From: GCA-2746795 sp964643965
Lineage (GTDB): Bacteria > Chloroflexota > Anaerolineae > Promineifilales > Promineifilaceae
Reading direction: 5' to 3'
Length of the DNA: 10,322 nt
Assembly (NCBI GenBank): GCA_964643965.1
Contig: CAZXVH010000150.1
Span: forward strand, 1-10,322
In this document: positions 1-5,234 of the stretch, one piece after another
How the letters are laid out: every line of letters starts with the position of its first letter
Numbering within the stretch: position 1 is the first letter of the stretch
Made by a program: the position numbers and the translations under genes
Notes under the pieces: generated by a model
What the model was told of the DNA's origin: nothing
Databases searched by the model: none
The model's input: only the letters and a program-made list of their open reading frames with translations

Positions 1-1
1 A

Positions 2-283
2 GAAGGGAAGGAACACAAGATTCTGGTGAATGCTATTTGTCCTGTGGCAGCCACGCGCATTTTTAGGCGCAAGGTTTCTCCTAACGAACTCACCCCAGAA
101 GCTGTCGCCCCTGGGGTTATATTTTTAGCATCAACGGCTTGTCAGTTTACAGGCAAGGTATTGCACGCCAGGGACGGCCAGTTTGCGCTAGGCCAGTACC
201 AGGTTTTACCCGCAGAGGATTTGGCTGCGGACTTAACACCTGAAGCTGTTAGAGATGCTTTTCAAGCTGAATCACAAACATAA
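2..283 (+). CDS. Short-chain dehydrogenase/reductase (SDR), C-terminal part
   Basis: The gene enters from the left edge, and its frame is open from base 2 to the TAA at 281-283. The visible part carries the post-catalytic segment of an SDR oxidoreductase: VNAICPVAATR is the usual 'N-x-I/V-x-P-x-x-x-T' stretch that follows the YxxxK helix and contacts NAD(P). It is followed by a PEAVAPGVIFLAS helix and by FTGKVLHARDGQFALG, the typical end strand with the G-x-x-x-x-x-D/G-G pattern. The Rossmann glycine motif and catalytic Ser/Tyr/Lys lie outside the window, so substrate and cofactor preference cannot be read. An in-frame GTG at 26 is only the valine of this motif, not a start. The next reading frame begins 14 bases downstream with a good ribosome site, so the two were probably cotranscribed. 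The family is secure, the specific reaction unknown. Confidence 0.85.
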   Translation, partial: EGKEHKILVNAICPVAATRIFRRKVSPNELTPEAVAPGVIFLASTACQFTGKVLHARDGQFALGQYQVLPAEDLAADLTPEAVRDAFQAESQT

Positions 284-297
284 AAGGAGATACTGAA

Positions 298-462
298 ATG
301 GCAGCAGCTAGAACAACTCAGGAACGTATTCAAGATTCACGAAAAAAGCTGGAACAAGGTGGCGATGCGTGGTTGGCTACGGCTGGCAAGGCTGGTCCGC
401 ATCTTGTTCCACTTAATTTTGCCTGGGATCAGCAAAAAGAAGTAATCATCGTAGAACGATAA
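298..462 (+). pseudogene. PNPOx-like (split-barrel flavin) protein, N-terminal stump
   Basis: This is a 54-codon reading frame starting ATG at 298, with a strong Shine-Dalgarno AAAGGAG about 8 bases upstream, ending TAA at 460-462. The peptide has the beginning of the pyridoxamine-phosphate-oxidase-like flavin/F420 split barrel: an N-terminal helix (RIQDSRKKLEQ), then DAWLATAGKAGPHLVPLNFAWD. The latter is the 'WLAT-x-x-x-G-PHLVPL-x-F-x-W' first strand pair of the family. Proteins of this family are normally about 130-150 residues, so the second half of the barrel and most cofactor-binding positions are missing. No continuation was found in other frames before the next gene. It is most likely the remnant of a deletion that joined this gene to the VOC gene behind it. 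A functional short protein cannot be excluded. Confidence 0.55.
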
Positions 463-508
463 TGAGAGACGGTCAATGGGTGCTGTAACTGCACGAGGAG
501 ATACGCAT

Positions 509-910
509 ATGGCCGTCTTTGAATTAAGAGTGGCCCTCACCACGGAGGATTTCGAGCAAGTTGTGTCATTCTATCGCGATGGCTTAGGACTCGATCCCGG
601 CGACCTTTGGACGGATAACGGAGGCTATGGCCAAATGTTTCGAGCCGGCAGAGGCACCTTGGAAATCTTTGATCCTGCTTATGCCGCCCACGTGGATAAA
701 ATGGAAGTGGGAGAGCGGGTGAGTGGTCAAATCCGTTTTGCCTTCGAAGTGGCAGATGTTGAACAAGCCCTGGCCCACGCTCTCGACTATGGCGCAACCC
801 TCATCCACCCGCCAATTCTGACCCCGTGGAATGATCTGAATGTACGCTTGCGCTCCCCAGACGGGTTGCAAATCACTTTATATCAGGTTCAAGGCGAGTC
901 AGCCTTATAA
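509..910 (+). CDS. VOC (glyoxalase/bleomycin-resistance fold) family protein
   Basis: A 133-residue protein of normal length for a single vicinal-oxygen-chelate subunit. Two beta-alpha-beta-beta-beta modules are visible. Module one runs from FELRVALTTEDFEQVVSFYRD and GLGLDP to TLEIFD (about residues 5-60). Module two runs from GQIRFAFEVADVEQALAHAL through GATLIHPP to RSPDGLQITLYQ (about 80-130). I start it at the ATG at 509, because GAGGAG sits 9 bases upstream; an upstream in-frame ATG at 476 has no ribosome site. Of the usual metal ligands, the Glu of TLEIFD is present. The positions normally His at the start of module two and Glu near the end appear to be Arg (QIRF) and Thr (QITLY). It may therefore bind a ligand without catalysing a glyoxalase-type reaction, but substrate and role cannot be assigned. 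It lies downstream of the truncated flavin gene on the same strand. Confidence 0.8.
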   Translation: MAVFELRVALTTEDFEQVVSFYRDGLGLDPGDLWTDNGGYGQMFRAGRGTLEIFDPAYAAHVDKMEVGERVSGQIRFAFEVADVEQALAHALDYGATLIHPPILTPWNDLNVRLRSPDGLQITLYQVQGESAL

Positions 911-941
911 GGGTCAGGTAAGTATTCACGAGCGCCGATAC

Positions 942-972
942 TTGGCCATCGCGGAGGCAACCGTGCTATACT
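942..972 (+). promoter_or_regulatory. Putative promoter of the VapBC-type operon
   Basis: The sequence shows TTGGCC at 942-947 and TATACT at 967-972, with TG one base upstream of the -10 (TGcTATACT, an extended -10). The spacer is 19 bases, longer than ideal, so the extended -10 probably carries the recognition. It is the best sigma70-like signal in the 129 bases between the VOC gene and the antitoxin start. Confidence 0.4.
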
Positions 973-1020
973 GTGGGTAAGAATCACGAGATTGGATGCT
1001 CGTATTATTTAGTTAGCTAG

Positions 1021-1030
1021 ATCATATGAT
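1021..1030 (+). promoter_or_regulatory. Palindrome ATCATATGAT before the antitoxin start, possible operator
   Basis: A perfect 10-base palindrome lies directly against the ribosome site (GAGGG, 1031-1035) and 9 bases before the ATG at 1040. Type II antitoxins commonly repress their own operon by binding short palindromes near the start. Operator function here is inferred from position only. Confidence 0.3.
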
Positions 1031-1039
1031 GAGGGTAAA

Positions 1040-1282
1040 ATGGACGCATATCATTTCAAAACAGTTGTACAAGCAGATGGCTCCGTCGTTCTTTCAGGCC
1101 TGCCACCAAGTCAGGAGGTAGAAGTTGTGGTGGTTGAGCGCAAAGAACTACCAGCAGAGACGATGGAGTGGTTTCGAGATGTTCGTTCACGTCATCCGTT
1201 TGCGAAGATGAGTAAAGACGAAATTCTGAAGGCTTTACGAAAAACGCGCGAAGAGGTGTGGGCAGAACGACATGCGGGTTAG
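1040..1282 (+). CDS. Antitoxin of a VapBC-type (PIN toxin) pair
   Basis: An 80-residue acidic/basic small protein encoded immediately upstream of a PIN-domain toxin, overlapping it by 11 bases. That is the standard gene order for type II antitoxins. The N-terminal half is beta-rich (FKTVVQADGSVVLSGLPP, then VEVVVVE), as in strand-forming antitoxin DNA-binding or dimerisation domains that begin with 'x-x-V-x-x-D-G-x-V-x-L-x-x-L'. The C-terminal half (SKDEILKALRKTREEVWAE) is predicted to be a charged helix, suited to wrapping around the toxin active site. I see no clear AbrB, RHH or Phd signature, so the subfamily is left open. It would neutralise the PIN nuclease in the cytoplasm and probably bind its own promoter. 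GAGGG sits 4 bases before the ATG. Function rests mainly on the partner gene. Confidence 0.7.
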   Translation: MDAYHFKTVVQADGSVVLSGLPPSQEVEVVVVERKELPAETMEWFRDVRSRHPFAKMSKDEILKALRKTREEVWAERHAG

Positions 1283-1676
1283 TTTAGATACGAACATCTG
1301 GATCTTTGGTATTATTGGTGTACATCCGGCATGTGAGAAAATTTTGTTGAATCTGAGCAAATTCGATATTGTGATTCCTGATCAAGTAAGGCGAGAAGTC
1401 GAATGCAATTTTTCTGATTTTGACATGAAGCAATTTTACCACTTCTTACTGCGGCATAATATCAGCGTAGATTTCGCATCTGTTCCAACTGAATTCATCA
1501 AAGCGTTTGAGGGTAAAGGGCTGAAGAAAGGCGATGCCGAAATAGGAGCATACTGTGAGTGGCGTCAAATTGATGTGATTGTGTCAGATAATAGAGACTT
1601 TCTTCGGGGTTTATCTCCGGACCACTATTTCGAGGTAATGTCACCAGAGACCTTCTGTCGTACTTTTGATTTATAG
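1272..1676 (+). CDS. PIN-domain ribonuclease toxin (VapC-like)
   Basis: A 134-residue single-domain PIN protein, normal length for VapC-type toxins. The acidic metal-binding residues expected of PIN nucleases are all visible: D6 in SLDTNIW, E42 in VRREVE, D88 in KKGDAEIGAY and D106 in VSDNRDF, with D109 nearby. These residues coordinate Mg2+/Mn2+ for single-stranded RNA cleavage in the family; the RNA target cannot be read from sequence. The ATG overlaps the 3' end of the antitoxin gene by 11 bases, indicating translational coupling. The product is expected to be cytoplasmic and held inactive by the antitoxin. A strong hairpin follows 25 bases after the stop. The catalytic set is complete, so the toxin looks active rather than decayed. 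Confidence 0.88.
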   Translation: MRVSLDTNIWIFGIIGVHPACEKILLNLSKFDIVIPDQVRREVECNFSDFDMKQFYHFLLRHNISVDFASVPTEFIKAFEGKGLKKGDAEIGAYCEWRQIDVIVSDNRDFLRGLSPDHYFEVMSPETFCRTFDL

Positions 1677-1701
1677 TTGTCGAAAGGACAGATTTGATGA
1701 C

Positions 1702-1740
1702 AAATTCGCGTCGGATGTGGTTTCCACCGGACGCGAATTT
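1702..1740 (+). terminator. Strong hairpin behind the VapBC-type operon, probable terminator
   Basis: The left arm AAATTCGCGTCGG (from 1702) pairs with the right arm CCGGACGCGAATTT (to 1740), with one bulged base. An inner GTGG-TTT-CCAC hairpin closes the top. The T-run after the stem is only four bases (AATTTT), so it is an imperfect rho-independent terminator. The matching A-run on the left would let it act on either strand. Confidence 0.5.
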
Positions 1741-1972
1741 TGAGCAATGTGGCTAAGCTAGAAGCGGCGGATGCTTCAGATGCTCTTGTCAAGTGGCTGA
1801 TCGTGGTTTTGTGGCAGCCCAACATCGCGTCAACCGGACCACGGGTGATCTGTGTCTCAAAATTGGTTCCCCGCTTGATCAGAGGTTCCAATCGGTGACA
1901 TCTTCAACGCAGTCCGTGGCTGGTTACGCAGGTCGTTCGGCAGCCGCGAGGGCAAGGGTATGATGAGTATGT
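1741..1972. other. Non-coding spacer between VapBC-type operon and AraC gene
   Basis: I see no gene here. One plus-strand frame is open for about 50 codons after 1740, but it has no ribosome site, no recognisable motif and begins inside the terminator hairpin. GAGGGCAAGGG at about 1948-1958 is the only purine-rich stretch before the AraC ATG, and it sits far from it. Confidence 0.5.
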
Positions 1973-2755
1973 ATGACACACAAAGCTCCTTCTAATGAAA
2001 GCAAGGTATGGCGTGTTCCGCAGTTCACCGACTTGGAGCTGCTGCGTGCTCGCTACCAAACACACTCTTTCCCCCGCCATACCCATGAACGATACGCGGT
2101 AGGGGTCATTGAACAAGGGGCATTAGGCTTCTTTTATCGTGGCGAGAATATTGTTGCCTCGCCAGGGAACATCAACCTGTGCATTCCCGGTGAAGTTCAT
2201 ACCGGACAGCCCGCCGTTGCCGAGGGTTGGACCTACCGGATGTTTTACCTTGACGCTGGGATGCTCCAGAATGTTGCCTCCGAGGTTGCAGACCGACCGC
2301 GTCCGATTCCGTTCTTCCACTCCGGTGTTCTCTCCGATGTCACTTTGGCCCGGCAACTTCGCCAGTTGCACATTCAATTAGAGAAAGGGGCTACCTCTCG
2401 CCTTGGGCAGGAAACTGTTTTACTGGGTGTTCTCGCGCAGTTGATAATCCGACATGCTGATGATCCTCCATCTATGCGTCAGGTGGGTCAAGAACCACAG
2501 CCGGTAACTCAAATAAAACAGTATATTGAGAACTTCTACGCCGAGGAGATTTCACTCAACGAGCTATCCCAGCTCACACACCTAAGCCGCTATTACCTCA
2601 TTCGTGTTTTTCGAGAGGCGGTAGGCGTCCCGCCACACGCGTACCTTCGGCAGGTGCGTATCAAGCGTGCAAAGGAGTTGCTGGCTTGCGGGCAGCCTAT
2701 CGCTGATGTGGCCCTCGCAACTGGCTTCACCGACCAAAGCCATCTCACACGCTGA
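1973..2755 (+). CDS. AraC-family transcriptional regulator, truncated by an in-frame TGA
   Basis: The protein has the usual two-part AraC build. The N-terminal cupin-like ligand-binding/dimerisation domain (about residues 20-105) contains FPRHTHERYAVGVIEQG and SPGNINLCIPGEVHTG. The C-terminal double helix-turn-helix DNA-binding domain begins near residue 175 (ISLNELSQLTHLSRYYLIRVF as the first HTH, IADVALATGFTDQSHLTR as the second). The frame stops at TGA 2753-2755, codon 261, in the middle of the second recognition helix. The missing FKRLWGFTPGQYR signature continues in the same frame directly after the stop, so the intact gene would have 282 codons. The start at 1973 is the first ATG after an in-frame TGA at 1964 and lacks a good ribosome site. 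Its target was probably the exporter gene 50 bases downstream. As read, the protein should be impaired or dead as a DNA binder unless the stop is read through. Confidence 0.85.
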   Translation: MTHKAPSNESKVWRVPQFTDLELLRARYQTHSFPRHTHERYAVGVIEQGALGFFYRGENIVASPGNINLCIPGEVHTGQPAVAEGWTYRMFYLDAGMLQNVASEVADRPRPIPFFHSGVLSDVTLARQLRQLHIQLEKGATSRLGQETVLLGVLAQLIIRHADDPPSMRQVGQEPQPVTQIKQYIENFYAEEISLNELSQLTHLSRYYLIRVFREAVGVPPHAYLRQVRIKRAKELLACGQPIADVALATGFTDQSHLTR

Positions 2756-2821
2756 TTCAAACGACTGTGGGGTTTCACCCCCGGCCAATACCGCAATAGC
2801 ATACAAGACGGTTCAGCTTAA
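2756..2821 (+). pseudogene. Severed C-terminus of the AraC regulator
   Basis: In the same frame as the AraC gene, the codons after the TGA encode FKRLWGFTPGQYR plus a short tail (21 codons), ending TAA at 2819-2821. This is the highly conserved end of the AraC HTH domain ('F-K-R-x-x-G-x-T-P-x-x-Y-R'), so the interruption is a single point mutation rather than an indel. CGA (Arg) or TGG (Trp) are one-step ancestral codons, and both residues are common at this site in the family. Confidence 0.8.
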
Positions 2822-2834
2822 CAACCGTATATTC

Positions 2835-2871
2835 TAGACAGTCGTCGTTCTCATAAAGGAGAGACTGTCTA
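2835..2871 (+). promoter_or_regulatory. Inverted repeat enclosing the ribosome site of the exporter gene
   Basis: TAGACAGTC (2835-2843) is repeated in reverse complement as GACTGTCTA (2863-2871), a perfect 9-base-pair stem with a 19-base loop. The loop holds AAAGGAG, the Shine-Dalgarno of the EamA gene, and the right arm ends on the A of its ATG. It could be an operator for the adjacent regulator, or an RNA hairpin that sequesters the start codon. A TATATT at 2828-2833 could be a -10, but no good -35 accompanies it. Confidence 0.5.
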
Positions 2872-3782
2872 TGGATGAGCGAACTCGAGCATATCTCGAA
2901 TTAAGTTTGGCTATGGTTATCGTTGGTAGTTCTGTTGTAGTAGGAAAATTGGTGGTTGCCACCTTTCCTGTGTTTCTGGCTTCGGCACTGAGGTTCGCCA
3001 TCGCTAGCTTGATACTTGTGCCTCTCCTGTGGCAGCGCGAAAGCATCAGCTTGATTTTGACACGTCACGACTGGTCCATTCTATTTCTACAGGCGTTCAC
3101 TGGCGTTTTCTTATTCAGCATCTTTCTCTTGTATGGACTCAAATTTACCAATGCGGCTGAAGCTGGCATCATTACCAGCACTACGCCTGCGGTAGTAGGT
3201 ATTATCTCTTTCCTTTTCCTAAAGGAGCACCTCTCTACACCCAAAGTACTCGGCATTGGTTTTGCAGTCGGTGGGGTGCTTCTCATCAATGTGCTAGGCA
3301 CAACTTTGGATATAACACGTGGCCTGTTGCCATTGCTGGGAAATATACTCGTGTTTGGCGCAGTCATAGGCGAGGCGTTGTTTACCATCTTCCGTAAAGC
3401 TGCTTCAAACAACGTATCCCCTCTACGAATGGCAACCGTTGTGAGTGTAATTGGCCTGTTGCTGTTTCTTCCGCTTGCTGTCTACGAAGCCGTAGCATTC
3501 GACTTTACGGCCGTTAGTTGGGTAGAGTGGCTTCCCATTTTATACTATGGAATCATTGTGACAGTGGTAGGCTTTATCCTTTGGTTTCAAGGTGTACAAA
3601 AAGTACCGGCTAGTACTGCTGCCGTTTTTACCGGTATAATGCCGGTGAGCGCCGTGCTGTTATCCTACTTAATTCTGCAAGAGCCATTCGCGTGGCCGCA
3701 TATCTGGGGTGGCTTGTGCGTCTTAATAGGACTCATCTTGATTGTCAGGAAACCTTCGCAACAGGTAGTTCAGCTAAAGTAA
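2871..3782 (+). CDS. EamA/DMT-superfamily transporter (RhaT/YdcZ-like exporter)
   Basis: A 303-residue inner-membrane protein of normal length for the drug/metabolite transporter superfamily, with about ten hydrophobic segments arranged as two EamA repeats. Repeat one spans about residues 8-140 (LELSLAMVIVGSSVVVGKLVV, FLASALRFAIASLILVPLLW, a GLKFTNAAEAGIITSTTPAVVGI segment, then FLKEHLSTPKVLGIGFAVGG). Repeat two spans about 153-292 and contains the equivalent VPASTAAVFTGIMPVSAVLLSYL, LQEPFAWPHIWGG and VLIGLILIV. The 'A-x-x-x-x-x-x-P-x-x-x' and 'E' helices at the end of each half are the family signature. Members export amino acids, metabolites or drugs; the substrate cannot be predicted. The start at 2871 is fixed by AGGAG 9 bases upstream. 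An AraC-type regulator lies directly upstream on the same strand. Confidence 0.9.
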   Translation: MDERTRAYLELSLAMVIVGSSVVVGKLVVATFPVFLASALRFAIASLILVPLLWQRESISLILTRHDWSILFLQAFTGVFLFSIFLLYGLKFTNAAEAGIITSTTPAVVGIISFLFLKEHLSTPKVLGIGFAVGGVLLINVLGTTLDITRGLLPLLGNILVFGAVIGEALFTIFRKAASNNVSPLRMATVVSVIGLLLFLPLAVYEAVAFDFTAVSWVEWLPILYYGIIVTVVGFILWFQGVQKVPASTAAVFTGIMPVSAVLLSYLILQEPFAWPHIWGGLCVLIGLILIVRKPSQQVVQLK

Positions 3783-3878
3783 AAGCCACCCGCACCGAAG
3801 CGGTCAGCCGTGCCCGCGCGTTGCAGTTGATCGCTTGAAGCAATTTCCCCTCAGATGCCCATAAATTAAAGCAGCCGC

Positions 3879-4205
3879 TCAAACTGGCTCAATGGCCGCG
3901 CCCTTCTGGTAGAACGTGACGCCCACACGCTCAATGTGTTCGACCACGTCCGGGTCGCTGATGTCGTCGAAAATAGACAGGTCAATGGTGTAGGGCAGGA
4001 GGAGGTCGTCAAGGTCGTTGAGGATTCTGACGATCACGTTCAGCGTCAAATCCACACCGCCGTGCAGCGTCAGATCAATGTCCGAGCCGCTTCTATAATT
4101 GCCCTTGGCGCGTGAGCCATACAGGATTGCCTTGTCTACCTGCGGATACCCGCCTAGTACGGCGCAGATCTTCTGCACAGTGGATTGCGGGAGACCGTAT
4201 TTCAT
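3879..4205 (-). CDS. mntA: MNT-type minimal nucleotidyltransferase antitoxin
   Basis: A 108-residue stand-alone nucleotidyltransferase of the pol-beta/MNT fold. The active-site motif GSRAKGNYRSGSDIDL is complete: G30-S31 for nucleotide binding, and D42 and D44 as metal ligands. The third carboxylate is D75 in YTIDLSIFDD. In HepT/MNT toxin-antitoxin systems the MNT enzyme inactivates the HepT nuclease by adding AMP residues to the Tyr of its RX4-6HXY motif. That is the probable role here, because the partner gene upstream has that motif intact. The two genes overlap by four bases (ATGA), so translation is coupled. The pair also resembles HI0073/HI0074, whose description as a nucleotidyltransferase with its binding partner predates the toxin-antitoxin assignment. 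The gene symbol is by family only. Confidence 0.85.
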   Translation of the reverse strand: MKYGLPQSTVQKICAVLGGYPQVDKAILYGSRAKGNYRSGSDIDLTLHGGVDLTLNVIVRILNDLDDLLLPYTIDLSIFDDISDPDVVEHIERVGVTFYQKGAAIEPV

Positions 4206-4624
4206 GTCTCCTCCTCTTTCAATTCTTCCAATTTGATGCGCAGCGCCTCGAATTCGGCAAAGTAGGCGCCGCGGATGGCGGCGGCAATTTGAGCAGCTAT
4301 CGCTTCATTATAGGTGTGGGAAGTCAAGTTGCGGCTCTGGATCATGTCCATCCAGGCCGCACCGTTCTCGATCAAACCCGTTTCAAAGGCTTCACGGGTG
4401 ACATCTTTTGAACCGTACAAATTTTGTACGCCACGATTTTTTAGGAAATCTTTTAGCGTGTTCCAAGCCAGTTCGTGTGTGAATTCGAAGGCCTGAATCA
4501 GCCCCTGCTCTTCGAGTTTCGAGAGCGGCCGTTGCCGAGCCAGTTCAACGGCTTCTCGCAACTGTGAAAGGGCTTTATTGAAATGGTTGAACCGTTGCAT
4601 CCAGCGAATATCTTTTGCGCTCAT
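4202..4624 (-). CDS. hepT: HepT-like toxin (HI0074-type nucleotidyltransferase partner)
   Basis: A 140-residue all-helical protein of the nucleotidyltransferase substrate-binding (HI0074) family. Recognisable blocks are RFNHFNKALSQLREAVEL (residues about 11-28), IQAFEFTHELAWNTLKDFL (43-61) and REAFETGLIENGAAWMDMI (77-95). They are followed by SRNLTSHTYNE, which contains R98, H103 and Y105 as an RX4HXY motif. In HepT proteins that motif is the HEPN ribonuclease centre, and its Tyr is the residue AMPylated by MNT. Length matches the family. The gene is first in the operon, starting at ATG 4624 with AGAGG 6 bases upstream and a promoter at 4645-4673, and overlaps the antitoxin by four bases. RNase activity is inferred from the motif; targets are unknown. 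Confidence 0.85.
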   Translation of the reverse strand: MSAKDIRWMQRFNHFNKALSQLREAVELARQRPLSKLEEQGLIQAFEFTHELAWNTLKDFLKNRGVQNLYGSKDVTREAFETGLIENGAAWMDMIQSRNLTSHTYNEAIAAQIAAAIRGAYFAEFEALRIKLEELKEEET

Positions 4625-4644
4625 TGGGTACCTCTATAAAACCT

Positions 4645-4673
4645 AGTATAAACAAAGCTAAACTTGCAGGCAA
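4645..4673 (-). promoter_or_regulatory. Promoter of the HepT/MNT operon
   Basis: On the minus strand TTGCCT (4673-4668) and TATACT (4650-4645) are separated by exactly 17 bases. Transcription would begin near 4638, giving a leader of about 14 bases that still includes the AGAGG ribosome site at 4635-4631. Confidence 0.6.
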
Positions 4674-4699
4674 TGCACAGAAACGCGATGGCCAATGCC

Positions 4700-4810
4700 A
4701 ATCATTCTAAGAGATGGCTTAATGGCAGCAAATGACCTGGCGGGCACGGCGTGAGCGGCATCCCATAAGTCAACGGCCGTTTGCAAATTGAGCCACAAAG
4801 GCGGGATTGT
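4700..4810 (-). pseudogene. Probable relic of a HigA-type (XRE) antitoxin
   Basis: Reading the minus strand gives PPLWLNLQTAVDLWDAAHA, followed about ten codons later by IKPSL. This resembles the C-terminal half of HigA antitoxins, where an 'F-W-L-N-L-Q-x-x-Y-D-L' block follows the HTH. The upstream HTH is absent: the preceding codons (GGQGGTIGRTI) do not resemble it, and the frame is open only from 4852. No HigB toxin is seen. Part of the conserved block is written by a copy of the decamer at 4772-4781. The match is to a short block recalled from memory, so this is a lead rather than a certain call. Confidence 0.4.
4772..4781. repeat. Iterated palindrome AACGGCCGTT, copy 1
   Basis: Perfect copy inside the HigA-like relic, where the minus-strand reading is T-A-V. 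Confidence 0.7.
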
Positions 4811-4972
4811 ACGGCCGATTGTACCCCCTTGTCCCCCAATTGGACGATACACACATTATAATCGATCTAGAATAATCAGGCCCCCTTACCGAAACTTTCT
4901 GGAACTAATGAACACAAACAGAACCGTGTACATTATCAAGCCCACACCGGCTTGCAGCGTACTGTCGGCGAG

Positions 4973-5059
4973 TTAATTGTTCAGGAACAACGGGCCGATC
5001 AACTCAATAACCATCGACGTGGGCAGCCAGGGCGTCACGGCGTTGCTACTGGCCGCCGT
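4973..5059 (-). pseudogene. Possible C-terminal scrap of a cation:proton antiporter
   Basis: Twenty-eight minus-strand codons between an in-frame TGA (5062-5060) and TAA (4975-4973) encode a hydrophobic tail containing PWLPTSMVIELIGPLFLNN. The 'V-I-x-x-I-G-P' pattern is common in the last membrane helix of Kef-type antiporters. Nothing upstream supports it, so it may be chance. Confidence 0.2.
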
Positions 5060-5076
5060 TCAATTTATCGGGCAGG

Positions 5077-5086
5077 AACGGCCGTT
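5077..5086. repeat. Iterated palindrome AACGGCCGTT, copy 2
   Basis: Perfect copy in non-coding DNA about 150 bases before the kinase start. Confidence 0.7.
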
Positions 5087-5200
5087 TTGCTGACGCTAGC
5101 TTATCTCGGGCGGGGGCGACAGATACAATTGTGAGAATGCAGTTAGCTGTTTTGTAACTTTATGACGTTTGACCCATGCACTCTATGAGCTTCGTCCATG

Positions 5201-5227
5201 TTGATAAGAGAAACCTGCTCTTATAAT
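5201..5227 (+). promoter_or_regulatory. Promoter with internal dyad for the two-component operon
   Basis: TTGATA (5201-5206) and a consensus TATAAT (5222-5227) are 15 bases apart. A perfect 7-base inverted repeat, ATAAGAG (5204-5210) and CTCTTAT (5218-5224), fills the spacer and overlaps both boxes. A protein bound there would compete with RNA polymerase or, because the spacer is short, might realign it. The expected start of transcription (about 5234) coincides with the GTG start codon of the kinase. Confidence 0.55.
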
Positions 5228-5234
5228 TCATGAT

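Larger units (their letters stand above)
4811..5200. other. Gene-free spacer between the HepT/MNT operon and the two-component operon
   Basis: No intact gene is visible. Contents are a near-palindrome TTGTCCCCCAATTGGACGA at about 4830-4847, an AT-rich patch (TATAATCGATCTAGAATAAT, about 4857-4876), one perfect decamer copy, and a possible minus-strand gene scrap at 4973-5059. Short open frames have no ribosome sites and no recognisable product. It reads as decayed coding DNA plus the upstream control region of the kinase gene. Confidence 0.5.

Noticed and set aside
1740..1900. Plus-strand frame of about 50 codons after the VapBC-type operon
   Set aside because: It begins inside the terminator hairpin with TTG, has no ribosome site and resembles nothing I know.
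3783..3838. Short frame after the exporter reading like SRARALQLIA
   Set aside because: Only about 18 codons, out of frame with the exporter and without a start; too short to call a gene relic.
5141..5159. AGTTA/TAACT inverted repeat upstream of the kinase promoter
   Set aside because: Only five base pairs; expected by chance in AT-rich DNA.
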